DNA from: Salminus brasiliensis
Taxonomy: Eukaryota > Chordata > Actinopteri > Characiformes > Bryconidae
Assembly: GCF_030463535.1 (NCBI RefSeq)
Contig: NC_132888.1
Span: 6,243,081-6,307,080 of the forward strand
Reading direction: 5' to 3'
DNA length: 64,000 nt
The notes under the pieces are model-generated. The model worked only from the letters and a program-made list of their open reading frames with translations, was not told the DNA's origin and ran no database searches. The position numbers were made by a program, and so were the translations under genes. Positions 12,726-25,207 of the stretch are shown here, in pieces; positions within the stretch are counted from its first letter, which is position 1, and the number at the start of each line of letters is the position of its first letter.

Positions 12726-13829
12726 AGTGAACAGTGAAGCAACTCTCAGCTCTGGAGAAGAACGTCAGCTAAACGCCTTCAATGTAAAAGTGAATGGGTC
12801 CAGAGCCTACCTGGAAGTGCTGGGCGCAAACAGGGGCACTGCCAGGGATTTTGGGCCCCATGAAAAGATATTCCACTGGGCTCCACCAGGTCACACCAAC
12901 CCTGAAAAACTGACATTGTGCAAACACTGCAATCCACAATTTGACGCAAGACTGATTGCCTCCATAAGAAAGGTGCTGAAGACCTTGAAGATTCTGCAGT
13001 CATTACAGTGTGCATAAATTCCCACTCAGCCCTTACCTTCACTGACATGTTCCACACAGTGCTGCTCACCTGCTTCTTCATCTGCTTCTGCCTGTCCTGG
13101 CACAGGGCAAAGACAGGGACAACTCAATTTAGCTTAAATAAATGCCAATTAATAACACATGCCAACTAACGTTAGCCTATTTTACTGTGAATTAGATGTA
13201 AAAGCTAACAGGCCAACAGGCTAACTACACCCAGTCAGGGTGGAGGAGGACATAGTGACACCCTTTTCTTTCTCTTTCAGGTCTCTGTATTTTTTTTTTC
13301 TCGTGTTTCTGGAAACCAGAACTGAACCATCCCACGTAAACAGATCGGGGGAAGCAGGTCAGGCAATGCAGGAGCTCCGAATCTTTACTTTTTGCGAAAC
13401 AAGAAAAATAACAAATTTAATATTTTAATAAAATGTTTGAAAAGTTGAATCATTTAAGACTGAAATAATAATTAAAATAGTGTAATACATTTTTAGGGTC
13501 CCTGTCAGTCCCCTTATCCTAATTCATCAAGAAGCGAGATGATAACGATAACCGATGCAAGTGTTAGCTTTTAGCCTGGCACGTATCCCTGTTCATCTCC
13601 CTGGCTTTTGCTTCGTCATGTGCCGAGTTTGAGCTCCCCATCTGCAGACACTGGGTCAGGAAAGGATGGCCATATATGCATACACCATTAAGGACTGGAC
13701 ATATTCTATATGTGTCTGGATACATGGCCATCCAAAGCATGGTGCCTTTTATTAGGAACACTATAATATTATACACATGTAATTACAAGTAAATATCAAT
13801 TATAGTACAAATAAGTAATTTATACTTTA
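12726..13829. other. Gene-free stretch with one small repeat
   Basis: GGGATTTTGGGCCCCATGAA with AAGATATT at 12845-12870 recurs at 59045-59072. No exon is supported. Confidence 0.5.
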
Positions 13830-13831
13830 GG

Positions 13832-13950
13832 GACAAAAGTATTGGGACACCTCCTTATCCACTGATTTCCTCAAGTGTATTAAAAATAATTTATACTAGA
13901 ATTTATACAAGATTTTGGAGCATTGCTGTGAGGATTTGATGGTATTTCAG
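13832..13950 (-). mobile_element. MITE-A end fragment
   Basis: GACAAAAGTATTGGGACACC followed by the family text ATTTTGGAGCATTGCTGTGA, with an internal gap. Confidence 0.65.
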
Positions 13951-14657
13951 ACACAACAGCATTTGAGCTCCCCATCTGCGGACACTAGGCAACCTGTATT
14001 CCAATAACAGACATTCCTGTTCACTAAAGCTACAATAAACCACAAGAACCATTTAATTCATGATTAAGTTCATGAAATGTATTTTTTTTACCTTCTTCTG
14101 ACCCTTTTTATGAGCCCCTTTATAGAGCTGTTGTTTATTGTTCAGCCACAGTGTACACTGGTAATATTAGCACATCTACTAACGTTCATGCATCTGTGAA
14201 TTTGAAAGGGGCCCCACCCCACCCCACCTTCCCTCGATCCAGTGGCATGGCCACTATTTTAAAAGCTTTTTTAGTCCTGTGTGCTCTTATAGCACTAACA
14301 GCCTGGCAGGCTGCCTCTCACCATTGCAGCCACTGTACAAGCTCAGCTTTCCTGTCTGGCTCCCATTGCTGGTATTTTTAGGGTAATAGTGACACCAGGT
14401 GGTACGTTTTAATCATTACAACAGCCTCCATGATTTTATTAATGGATATCCAGAAGTCTCAGAGCACATTGAGTTATTAATTATTTAAACTGGAAAGGAA
14501 CAGCACAGTTTTTTTATGTTAAAGGTGAGGACTGAGCACTTTATTAGGAACATGATATTCCTTTATTGATCACAGGGTTGTGGGTTTGATACCCTGGGTC
14601 AGCTAAGCTGCTGCTGTTCATGCTGGGTGCCTATTATTAGGAATGCTTCACTAATAC

Positions 14658-14663
<6 letters not shown>

Positions 14664-14702
<39 letters not shown>
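14664..14702. repeat. (AT)n(GT)n microsatellite
   Basis: About eight AT units followed by about twelve GT units, directly upstream of a SINE. Confidence 0.9.
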
Positions 14703-14706
14703 ACCT

Positions 14707-14978
14707 GGGGCAGTGGTGGCTGAGCGGTGCTGAGTGCTGAGCGCTGGGCAATCGATAACAGGGTTGTGGGTTCGATTCCCGGGCTCAGCAAGCTGCCACT
14801 GTTGGGCCCTTGAGCAAGGCCCTTTACCCTCTCTGCTCCCTGGGCGCTAGAGTTGGCTGCCCACCGCTCTGGGTGTGTGTGTATTCACCGCCTCTAGTTC
14901 ACTACCACAGATGGGTTAAATGAAGAGGACACATTTCGCTGTACATAGTGCAGTGATAAATACGTGCACCTTTGCCTA
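14707..14978 (+). repeat. SINE-1 copy (tRNA-derived), near complete
   Basis: Starts GGGGCAGTGGTGGCTGAGCG; B-box-like GGGTTCGATTCCCGG at 14769-14783; body TTGAGCAAGGCCCTTTACCC; 3' tail GATAAATACGTGCACCTTTG. Four further copies or fragments are in the window, and 14560-14640 is a partial duplicate of the head. Confidence 0.8.
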
Positions 14979-15060
14979 TATATCTATAGGTATATTACCT
15001 TTATATATATATAAAGGTAAAGGTGCACGTATTTATTGCTGTATATATTCCATCCATTTT
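14979..15060 (-). repeat. Inverted SINE-1 tail forming a hairpin
   Basis: AAAGGTGCACGTATTTATTG is the reverse complement of the tail just upstream, separated by TATATAT-rich sequence. Confidence 0.7.
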
Positions 15061-15354
15061 CATCCAGGTATTTCATCAAATAAAGCTGATTTACCTGAAT
15101 TTGCAGATAATGAATGGCATAAAGTCACCCCACAGCAATGTGAAAGACCTGCCAAGACATGAGAGCTGTGATTGGCAGTCAAGCTTATTTGACCATAGTG
15201 ATTTCTGAATGCTCTCAAAGTTTAAATATTAGTCCTGTGTTGTTTAAATTTCAATAATTACTTCTTTGCATTATAATTATTATAATAATTTAATTACTTG
15301 AGCCGCTGTGTTTGAGCAGTTAAATAAATAAATAAACAAAAATAAGTTACATTT

Positions 15355-15700
15355 AAGTTTAAAAATAAAATATAAAAATATGAAAATATAGAAATATAAA
15401 AAGCAAAAAATATACAGATGGAATAGTGCGTGTCTGTATATATTTATATATGTACATATTTATCTGTATGTGTGAGCGTTTTTGTCCGTAGTGAGTTGTC
15501 CGTGAGCCATAGTTGTGTATTGTAGTGAGTGAGGGTCCAGTTGTGTATGTAGATATTTTAATTTAGTGTCCTAGTCCCTGTCCCCATTCAGGGCACGGAT
15601 GGCTTGTGGAAAGAAGCTCTTCCTCATTCTCTCTGTGTTAGCCTTCAGGGTTCTTAAGCGTTTCCCAGAGGGCAACAGAGAGAACAGTCCATTGTTGGGA
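15355..15700. repeat. Fragment of a common fish dispersed repeat
   Basis: GGCTTGTGGAAAGAAGCTCT, CCAGAGGGCAACAGAGAGAA and AGTCCATTGT are phrases I recall from widespread fish repeats. Related sequence may be at 43745-43885. Confidence 0.45.
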
Positions 15701-15713
15701 TGATGGTGGTAAA

Positions 15714-16013
15714 AAAGGTAAAGGTGCACATATTTGTCATTGTGCACTGTACAGCGAAATGGGTCCTCCGCATTTAACCCATCTGTGGTAGTGAACACAC
15801 ACTCACACACACACACACACACACACACTAGTGAGCAGTGAGTACACACACACACCCAGAGCGGTGGGCAGCCAACTCCAGCGCCCGGGGAGCAGAGAGG
15901 GTAAAGGGCCTTGCTCAAGGGCCCAACAGTGGCAGCTTGCCAAGCCCGGGAATTGAACCCACAACCCTGTTATCGATATCCCGGCGCTCTAACCGCTGAG
16001 CCCCCACTGCCCC
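15714..16013 (-). repeat. SINE-1 copy, reverse, with (CA)n expansion
   Basis: Reverse complement of the 14707 copy: AAGGTGCACATATTTGTCAT, then a (CA)n run (about 15795-15829), GAGCGGTGGGCAGCC, TTGCTCAAGGGCCC, and the head GCCCCCACTGCC. Confidence 0.8.
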
Positions 16014-16174
16014 CATAGGTTCATACTGAGAGTCCTATTCTAACGGCAATGCTTTTCTACAAGGACAGGACAATATATGCATTTGCACATCTGTGTCAGT
16101 GATGGTGCAGCTTAGAGTAGGTGAATGCACTCATTAGAAGGAGAGGTGTCCACAAATATTTGGACGCATAGTGG
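16014..16174 (-). mobile_element. MITE-A end fragment
   Basis: AGAGTCCTATTCTAACGGCA through GAGGTGTCCACAAATATTTG, matching the terminal 160 bp of the family. Confidence 0.75.
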
Positions 16175-16384
16175 ATATTTGTCACATATTTTTAAAAAGG
16201 TGTGGAGAAATACTAATAAATCATAGGAAACTTGTAGGAAATGGGTCTGTTCTTTCCCTCAACTGTTAGAAAGCAGCTGCTTGGCCCTGCATTAGGCTGG
16301 AAAGACACCGGTTAATCCTAAAGCCCTAAAGCCCTAAAGCTGGACCGTGACGACTCCCCTGTCGTCAGTTCCGTTTTCGTGTCT

Positions 16385-16620
16385 CGTTTTTATTCCCCCA
16401 CCCGTTTTCCGACTAGCCCCGCCCTCCTAGCCTGGGATTGGTTAGTGTCATCCCCCGTCCTGCGCTGCGATTGGCTGGCGCGTCCTACTCCCCACCAGTC
16501 CGCCTATTGTGCGGGACTTGCCGGAATGCGGGTGGGAAATGAAACGGTCCGGCTTGCAGTTGGAGCGACGGGGACTGAGAGAAGAGGCTGCGGAAATGAT
16601 GTGATCAGCCCTGCTTAAAA
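16385..16620 (+). promoter_or_regulatory. CpG-rich putative arfip2 promoter
   Basis: This stretch is clearly richer in G, C and CpG than its surroundings. It carries a GC box (CCCCGCCC, 16417-16424) and two inverted CCAAT boxes (ATTGG at 16437-16441 and 16470-16474). It sits just upstream of a candidate non-coding exon ending in a good donor at 16715. No clear TATA box is seen. Assignment to arfip2 is by position and orientation. Confidence 0.6.
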
Positions 16621-16715
16621 GCACAGCCACCGCTTTCTGCCTGCAGTGTTTTGATAAAGCTGCATCTGAAGAAGGACAGTTCGATGATAAAGCCCAATTT
16701 GGACTCGGAATACCG
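16621..16715 (+). other. arfip2: Putative non-coding first exon of arfip2
   Basis: The segment after the CpG-rich promoter ends in TACCG followed by the donor GTAAGC at 16716. The next fitting acceptor is the AG at 18618-18619 before the first coding exon, giving a leader intron of about 1.9 kb. The transcription start is not defined by sequence, so the left border is approximate. Confidence 0.5.
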
Positions 16716-16737
16716 GTAAGCAGCAAGGACATCTTCA

Positions 16738-16795
16738 TCATCCTCCTCCTCCTCCTCCTCCTCCTCATCCTCACCCTCATCATCATTCTCCTCCT
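16738..16795. repeat. (CTC)n/(CAT)n trinucleotide tract
   Basis: A run of CTC units bracketed by CAT/CAC units, in the first intron of arfip2 just after the leader exon. Confidence 0.8.
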
Positions 16796-17097
16796 AGCTG
16801 AGGTCACTGGTGGGTGGTCGCCAAGCTGGCACTTCAGGCGAATATGGAGGACAGGCTTGGCCACTGTATCTTGCTCCAGGTAGAAGGGTGGGGTGGATTG
16901 GGGGGATCTGTGGGATCTGTAGGTTGTGTAGATGAGTGGAGTGTCTGATGAAGGCTTGGCTTGCTGGTCAGTCCACAGATAGGCCTGCATGCAGATAAGG
17001 TAGCTAGATATGTGATGATAGCTTGTCTATTCATGACCCACGTTGACCTTCAGGGTTTTTTTTTTTTGACCTTTGTCTTCATTGCATGGATGTTTAT

Positions 17098-17520
17098 ACA
17101 CGGTCAGCCGTAGCATTAACACCACCTGCCTAGTGTTGAGTACCTCCTCCTTGAGTACATCCGCCACAACAGATCTGACCATTCGAGGCATGGACTACAC
17201 AAGACCTCTGAAGACGTCCTGTGGTCTCTGGACGATCCTACAAAGTCCTGTAGGTTGTGAGGTGAGGCCTCCGTGGGTCGCCCCTTGACCCTTTCGCCTT
17301 TTCTGATCGCTGCCTACCAGAAACGAACTCCACAAGGCCTGCCTGATGTTTTGGAGATGTTCTGACCCAGTCTGATTCGTCTAGCCATCACAGATTGGTT
17401 CTTGTCAGAGTCTCTGCTGATATGTCCACCTCTTGACGGATGAAGCCTCTGTAGATGGAGATAATCAGTGTATTTCACTTCACCTGTCAGTGGTGCTAAT
17501 GTTATGGCTGATCGGTGTTT
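17098..17520 (-). mobile_element. Tc1-like element, internally deleted
   Basis: Both terminal repeats are present: GTCAGCCGTAGCATTAACAC on the left and GTGCTAATGTTATGGCTGAT on the right. Internal text such as CCATTCGAGGCATGGACT and ATGTTTTGGAGATGTTCTGA matches the two ends of the Tc1-like transposon with GGTTTTAATGTTATGGCTGA ends; the transposase middle is missing. Confidence 0.8.
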
Positions 17521-17744
17521 GACCAGTGCTTGAGCCGAAAGCAATAGCACCCCTTACCTAGGCTGTCTATCTGACCAGCTGCATCCACCCCCATAGTTTA
17601 GGCATTTCGCATTTCTCTTGTATTGTTTTCCTGAGATGGTCTGCTGGCATTTGATTGGGTAAAACAGTCAAAGTATTCGTCCCAACCTTTATTTATTGGC
17701 TGTACCTTTTTGTGGCAATGTGCTAAAAACAGGAAAATTGGGCC

Positions 17745-18014
17745 GACTGACGGCTAGACAACTGGGTCAGAGCATCTCCAAAACATCAGGCAGGTCTTGA
17801 GTGATGTTCCCAGTATGCTGTAATCAGTACGTACCAAAAGTGTCCCAAGAAAGGACAACCAATGATCTGGCGGCTCTCTGAGGCCGTACCACATCTGCTG
17901 TTAGGGACTTGGTCTTGGTCTTCGGTCCATGCCTCGAATGGTCAGATCTGTTTTCATGGCACAAGGGGGACCTACTCAATATTAGACACTATTGGTACTA
18001 ATGTTATGGCTCAT
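17745..18014 (+). mobile_element. Tc1-like element fragment, 5'-truncated
   Basis: GGCTAGACAACTGGGTCAGA, CCAAGAAAGGACAACCAATG, then ACAAGGGGGACCTACTCAAT and the terminus CTAATGTTATGGCTCATCAG. Same family as 17098-17520. Confidence 0.75.
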
Positions 18015-18127
18015 CAGTGTGTGTATATAGCCTCTGTTCTTATTGGCTGTCCTGTATTATGCCAGAAGCAGTCCAGGCTGAAACACTGCTTAGCTAAACA
18101 GCTAAACAGCAGTAGGCTCAATAGAGA

Positions 18128-18525
18128 GGCATGCACTGCCGCTATGGCCTAGGGGTCATGTGTTCGAATCCCAAGCTATGCCGCTTTGCCATCGGTGGCC
18201 AGAGTCTGAGAGAGCACAATTGGCCGTGCTCTCTCTCCGGGTGGGTAGATGGCGCTCTCTCCCCTCATCACTCTTAAATGATATTGATTGGCACAGGTGT
18301 CTGTTAGCTGGTGTGGCGGAGCTGAGGACCCGGCGATTTTTCACAGAGCATGTCGGCTGCCTGGCAGTGCCACATTGGCAGCAGTTTGAAAATAGGGGGT
18401 GGCTGGCTTCACATGTATTGGAGTCAGGTCCTTACTCTCCTAGTGTCTGGAGCATTGCTAGTGCTAGGGGGATACGAACAGGTGGGTTCATTGGCAGAAC
18501 CGAATTGGGAGAAAAAGGTATATAT
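18128..18525 (+). repeat. SINE-2 copy (tRNA-derived)
   Basis: Begins GCCGCTATGGCCTAGGGGTC (A-box-like), GTTCGAATCCCAAG (B-box-like), then GAGAGAGCACAATTGGCCGT and GTGGGTAGATGGCGCTCTCT. The long open frame here is an accident of the SINE. Confidence 0.75.
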
Positions 18526-18619
18526 AAATGTATTTTCAGTGATGTGAGCACTTTATCATGTGTAAGAAGACTACACCCAGCTCTGGGGGTTTTCATCTAC
18601 TCAGATATGTTCTCTGTAG

Positions 18620-18722
18620 GTCCACTATGGCGGACAGCATCATGAGCAAAGCTGCCACGATGGAAATTCCCATTAACAGCAACGGAGACTCAAGAACGGC
18701 TGAAGACGACAGTCTCGAGCAG
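18620..18722 (+). CDS. arfip2: arfip2 exon 2 (start codon exon)
   Basis: Acceptor TCTCTGTAG before 18620; seven bases of 5' UTR, then ATG at 18627; donor GTGGGT at 18723. Encodes residues 1-32, phase 0. The text KAATMEIPI is diagnostic of arfaptin-2 and the exon ends EDDSLEQ. Confidence 0.95.
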
Positions 18723-21700
18723 GTGGGTGATCGCTAACACAGTAACGACATGACAAAGAAAAATCAAGACCTCAGCCGTTTAAACCAGGGCTGAGACTCC
18801 AACAGACCAGAGACTCACTAGAGAAATTAAACCATTAACCCATTGAGTCCCGCACTCCCGTACACTACATTTTATTTCTCGGAGATATCTTTTATAAGTT
18901 CTCCTGCAAAAAAAATCTACTTGGAAAATGCTAATTAGTTAAGCCATTAATCTATTAATAGACCACTCATCCACTATATGTCCAAATATTTGTGGACACC
19001 CCTTCTAATGACGCATTCAGCTACGTTGCGTTGCCCCCATTGCAAATGGACACACACAGCCTGTAGAGGCCAGTAGGTCTATTGAGACCATGCCTCCTAA
19101 TGCCGAGCATGGACTTTGTTCTCTGGAATGATGCTGCCTCATCCAACATGGGGTGGTGATCATCCAACATCCTGACCTCTCCAGTGCTCTTGTGGCTGAA
19201 TGCAATCAAATCCTTCCAAAATCTAAAGCCTTCTTTCCTGGACAGTAGAGACAATTACTCCAGCAAAAGCAGGAGAAACTCTTTTGGTCATGCTGGTGGA
19301 GCAGTTAAACCATCAAACTCAGATGACAACATCCTGTGCTGGTCGAGAGCTAAGCTCGGGCTGATTCTAACAGGAAATGGCGATGGGACCACTGATACCA
19401 CCCTCATACAAATTTGCATATTTAAAAGAGGCAGGTTATTATTTCATCAGTAGTTAAAACACAGTTCTGTAGTTAAACACACATGAACAATTCTTCTAGC
19501 TTTGCAAACTCACTAAATGTTGGTACAGCTGTCAGTGCTGAGATTCAATGGGTTAATTTGATCTAGTATTGGGATTTGAGGCTGATTTCGTTACCTACAC
19601 CTAAAGGCTGATTAATGTTTCTGCGCCGAATCAGCGCAGAGTGGCCGCAGTGGCCTACGCAAGTGGCCTATGCGAGTGGCCTACGTCACTATGAGCATGT
19701 GCATACGCTCATCCGAAGCACTAGTCTGCCAATGGCACGGCGCGTTCTGTCCGAGCCCAATCCGGTCTGCCCCATAAACTGTCATTATGAGCCCGAGCCC
19801 AGCATTTTATGTTAAGCGTATAGCCTCATTGGCAAAAACGCAAAAAACAATGGCAATAGCAATAAGGCTATGCATTGCATTGTGTCATTGGACATTGGAC
19901 AGTGGTCATAACATTCTAACTTGTGTGATTTGTTACTTTGCTATACTATAATTATCATCCAATAGCTTTATATAAAACAAAAATAGCATTAAAAAACTTA
20001 GGCCTACGTCACAGACCATTTTCTTAAGCCTGACCTGACAGGGCCTGAGAAAAGTGGTGGGAAATTTCGACAGAAAATCTAAACTCAAGTTTCTGTGCCA
20101 CTGTGTTGACTTTCTTGGTGTATTACAACCAATGGCGGCTGAAACTGAGCAGATTATATGTTGGAGTTGGGGCAAATAGCTGCTGTTAGTTTTAATGAAA
20201 TTCCTGCAACGAAACAGACGAAAACGTCTTCCAACTGAATTGAAAGAAATTGTTGGCGAAGGGCTCTGAGTGGTTTAGCCGTTTGAGTGGCTCTATCACA
20301 TAAGTTCCAATCCCAAGCCATACAGTTTGCTTTGCTTTGCCATGGGCAGCCGGAGTCAGAGAGAGCACAATTGGCCAGCTCTTTCCAGGTGGGTGGGTGT
20401 CACTCTCTCCCCTCATCACTCTTGAAGCAATGTTATATCTGGCACAGGCGTTTATTAGCTAGTGGGGTGGAGTTAGGGACCCGGCGCTTTCCTCAGAGCG
20501 ATGCCATATCGACGGCAGGTTGAACATAGGCGGGTAATGAACGGGTGGGTTAAGCTACGGCATAGGGCTACGGCAGGCTATGGCATAGGGTGCAGTGTAG
20601 GATACATGTCTACGGGCAGGCCACGCCGCTAATTCGGCGCAGAAGCATACATTGGCCTTCATAATGATATGATTGATATGAAAACCTCCAATTCGTCCCT
20701 GTCCCCAGTGTGATGTTTCTTTTTTACTACAACCCATCCCACTTCACTACAGCTGCCACAGTCTGTCTTCATTTCTGTTGCATTTCAGATTGCCATTTCC
20801 TTTGCTTTGTGACTGTACGCTCAAACATGCCATGTTTTGTCTTTATGTCTCGTTTTGCGCAGGCTGCACAGATTGATTGGAGCTTAGAGCGGAAGGTAGG
20901 GAGTCTTTCAGTGGTGGCGATGAAGGAGAACTTGGCAGTGCGTCCTTAGATTAGAGTCCTATTTATCCCCTCTGAATGAGATGGGGCGCTGTGTTTACGA
21001 TTTAACACACAGCCCCGAGCCTGAATTGTCTAAAGGCTTGTGTGCTTGTGTTGTGCACAAAAGACAGAGGATAAGCAAAAATCACTGCTGATCCACGGAG
21101 CTGTATGGAGCTGTGTACGGCTAAAGTAACGGAGCTGTGTGAGTTGCAGGCCTTAGCGAGTTTACGCTTCGGTGGTCCTGTGGGTGTGTGCAAAATAAAG
21201 AGAGAGCTGTTAAGGAAGTAGGTGGTGGGATTCAGTCAGGGAAGAGCATTGACTTGTTTGATATAGCTATGAAGCACTACAAGTCTGATTGTCATTATAA
21301 GACAAAAAACAAATATTGAAATTGCTGAGAAGACCTTGAAAAATCAGGGTTCTGAAATAGGCCCTAAAATAGAACCCTGTGGGATGCCACAAAACGCACT
21401 AAACCAGGGTTTAAAGGGTTAAAGGACTCGTCTACTCTCATTGTGTGATTTCCCATTGCAGTACATGTTCAAATCAGTTCAATTCCATTCAAATTAATTT
21501 GCATAGCGCTTTTTACAACATACACTACCTGTCCAAATGTTTGTGGACACCCTCTCCGATGAATGCATTCAGCTACATTAGGCTGATGACTCAGATGTCC
21601 AAATGCACACATACACATAGCATATCTAGTCCTTGTAGAGAAGTATGGCCAATAGAATAGGACTCTTTGCAGCAGATCTACATGAACCTGTTGGCACCAT

Positions 21701-24700
21701 GCCCCAATGCCAGGTGTGAGCAGTGGAAGAGAACGGTGTTCTCTGGAATGATGGATGGTGGAGCTCCATCCAATACTTTCGGGATGAGATGGGGTGGTGA
21801 TCAGCATCCTGACATCACTAATGCTCCTGTCGCTGTAAGCAAATCAGATCCTCTCAGCAGTCCTCCTAGTTTGGGCCCATTTGGGAAGCTCACCTTGGTC
21901 CCAGTACCAACACTAGCCCACATTTCACCCTTGTGAAAGAGCCTCAGAGTCTACAATCCCAGTGAAATTTTGCCTTGAGAAGCCACCCCTTACCTTGTAA
22001 TCCTGTCATAAAATCCCTACCTCTTGTCTGTGAAGGTTTTCTGTGTTCCAGCTCACTACATAGTCCATAACGTCATGTAGTAGTAGCAGAAAATTGACCA
22101 CCATGTCTGTCCATGTGCCTGATTCTTCTTTATGGTTTGCAGTGAGAGGTTAGCCAATCATATAGATCCCATTATTGAGTAGCTACATATAAAGCAGTGC
22201 TTATTAATAGAAGTATTAGAAGTCTGGACCCAGTGGCAGGTCTGTGAATGTCAGTGATGTAAATGTACTAAACCCAGTAACGTCCAGCTACTTGAAGGTA
22301 TCACCATTGTGCATTAACTCTCACCAACCAAGCAGCTAACACGTCTATACTGTCCCAGGTTTATTTTAATGGCCATGCCTCCCAACCTATGAGTGGAATG
22401 GGCAAACCTCAGTGCTGGGGGTGTGTTTCCTGCCTGAACACTCTTCCCTCTACTTATTTAGACCTTCCTGACTAATCTCTAATGACTAAGTGCTACTTGA
22501 TATGAAAAGAGTGTTATTGCTGTGCTGAAGCTGGACATCTTTCAATATAGCTGAACTTACTGTGTGTCTTGCTTACACTGGAATGTCCATAAGCAGCCGA
22601 ATGACCAGTGTTCACCCTTAAATACATACCTTAAGTCATTGGTGACCTATACGCCCGTTTTCTTACCAAGTCAGTAGCATCTAAGTAGTAGAACTTCTTA
22701 AAGGGCCTATATTCAAACTTTTTCTTCTAGTTTCCATCTCTTCTCTGGTCTTATGTAGCCAAACCAGTCAGAATGTAGTTCTACATGATTTATTTATGTC
22801 TCAGAATTCTACAGGCTGTTTTTGTTACTTTGCCTTTAACCCATTATGCTCCATGACACTGATTACACCATGGGGGTTACTAATCGGTAACTACATGCAA
22901 AGCAATGTAAACTGGCTGGGGGGTGGGGGGGGGGCATAGGAACCACAAGAGGGTCTGAGTCTAGATGGGACCCATATGAGGTTAGGGTGGGCTGTAACGA
23001 TGGGGCCCACTTGAGAAGCCCACCTGGGTCCCAGTACCAACACATGTATAAACCCACTCAGAGCCCATGCCCAAGTAGAGTCCACCTAGCCCACGTTTCA
23101 CCCTTGTAAGTCTCACATGAGCATGTTGGCTGAGGAACCTACAGAGTCTACAGAGTCTAGCCTTCAAATTTAGCCTTGAGAAGCCACCTCTTAGCTTGTA
23201 ATCCTGGCATCAAATCTCTATCTCGTTTCTGTGATGGTTTACTGTGATCCAGCTCACTAAATAGTCCATAAAGTCAGTGTGTCCACTGCATGAACACTTG
23301 ATAGCTCCTGTACATGCAAAGCAATGTAACCTGGCTGAGTTTGCACCTATGTTGCACCTAACAGAGGGGAAAAAACACCAGTGATTCTAAAGAATTTAAG
23401 AGTTAAAAACTGGTATATGCAAATGACATCTGCACTGATTGGCTGACCTGTATGACTCATTATTAATTCAAAAATCAGTCCATACTGAAACATCCCTATC
23501 AGCTTAATTTCTAAATGTGGGCTAAGTGGAGTCCTGGGGAGTTAACAGCACATTTGGAAACTCAACCAGTGTCACCAGGGTTTCTGACATGAGGCTGGAT
23601 TCACAAAAGTTTTCCTAAGAAAAAATGTAAAGCTACATTCTCAGAGCAGGTAAAGTGCTCCACCAAATCTGAGGCACTTTTTAATGTGATCTCTATCTGA
23701 CCTTCATCTGAGCAGAGCAGTGCTTCACCTGAAGTTTCGGTTTCATCTTCACCAGCATCACAGGAGCTATCTAGGACGTCCAGTGGCTGACAGCTGGGCT
23801 TATTACAGAGAATGCCTTCCAGCTCTGTCTAAGCTCTGTGTTATTCGGCCACGCCCACTTTCTAAAATTTGCGGCCTGATTTCTTTCAAATTTGACGCTG
23901 CAGCGGCGCCCTCCTGTGTCCACGCTCAGACATTTCTCTATGAATGTCTTCAAACGCGGAGCAGTCATTGGGTCTTCTAACAGAGACACCCCCCCCAAAT
24001 ATTAAGGAGGTCTGTTAACTCTCTGTCCCACCACGGAACACCTCCCTCACTGCTTCCTGTCGTCCATTTTCCCTTTCCCTCAGTCTGCATTCATGAGAAA
24101 TGAGTTGGACTGACGTAAAAGTCGTATGAATTCTGATCTGGCTGTTCAGACTGAGTTGCGATGCCTCGTATCGGATATGCATTGGATTTCAGCACCACGT
24201 GTAAAAAGTGGTCAAGAAATCCAGGTCCAGAAAATTAGCTCCAACTGCCTGGGCAGCTCTGGAAGCTCAGCTGAAACAAAATCCTGGGGCAGATTTTTAC
24301 TTCTGGACCTGGGTTTTATATGTGGTTTTGAAATCTGATGCATATCTGATACACAGAGTGTGAACAGACAGATCTGAAGTCAGTCCAACTCGACCTTTCT
24401 CATAAACGCACACTGAGGAGAAGGGCAAATGGACGACAGACAGCAGTGAGGGAGGGAGGTGTTCAGTGGCGGTAGAGCGAGGTAACAGACCTCATAAATA
24501 TTTAGGGCTGATGTCTCTGTTCAGACTAAATAAGAAGGCAGATATCACTTTCACCTCCTGTGTGAATGCAGCCCGAGAAATTCATAAGACTGGAATTCTC
24601 AAAAAACAGCATCACTTAACAGTTATTACCAACAAAGTTTCAATAAATTATTTATTAATTAAATGATTTAAATGAGTCTAATGTGTTCTTATTCAGATCA

Positions 24701-24943
24701 TTTGTGTTGCATTTTACAGCTTTTCATGAACAACACCTTTTTAAATTGCCATTATTCAGTTAAATCTGTGCAGTGGATGAAGAGCAAAACTAAAGAGACA
24801 CAGAACCGAACTGAGTCTTCAGAAAGGTTTAGTAAAGAAGAGCCAGGAGGAGGAAGAGGAAACTGCCAACAGGAATAAAATCCGCCTCATTCACCATATA
24901 TAGTGTTGGACAGATGGAATTTGGCCTCCTTCTTTAACAGTGA

Positions 24944-24975
<32 letters not shown>

Positions 24976-25176
24976 GATCAAACACAGTGACAGTGAGCAC
25001 ACATGCCCGGAGCGGTGGGCAGGCATTGGGCTTTGCTCAAGGACCCAACAGTGGCAGCTTGTCAAGCCTGGGTATCGAACCCACAACCCTGTCATCAGTA
25101 GGTTAAATTGGTTCACTGGTTAAACTGGTCAAGGCTGACCTTCTGAACACTCACACAGTTAAGAAGGGGTTTAAGA

Positions 25177-25207
<31 letters not shown>

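Noticed and set aside
14769-14783. B-box-like GGTTCGATTCC, as if a tRNA gene
   Set aside because: The flanking sequence is a repeated SINE without a foldable full tRNA; the same B box recurs in other copies.
15571-15918. 115-codon minus-strand frame with a Cys-Val run
   Set aside because: It translates a SINE-1 copy and its (CA)n tract.
16316-16340. Telomere-like CCCTAAAG repeats
   Set aside because: Only about three 9-bp units, not TTAGGG; too short to mean anything.
16448-16990. 180-codon minus-strand frame with an arginine-rich run
   Set aside because: The run is the antisense of a (CTC)n tract next to the arfip2 promoter; no domain text.
18160-18645. 161-codon plus-strand frame
   Set aside because: It lies over a SINE-2 copy and runs into the arfip2 start exon in another frame.
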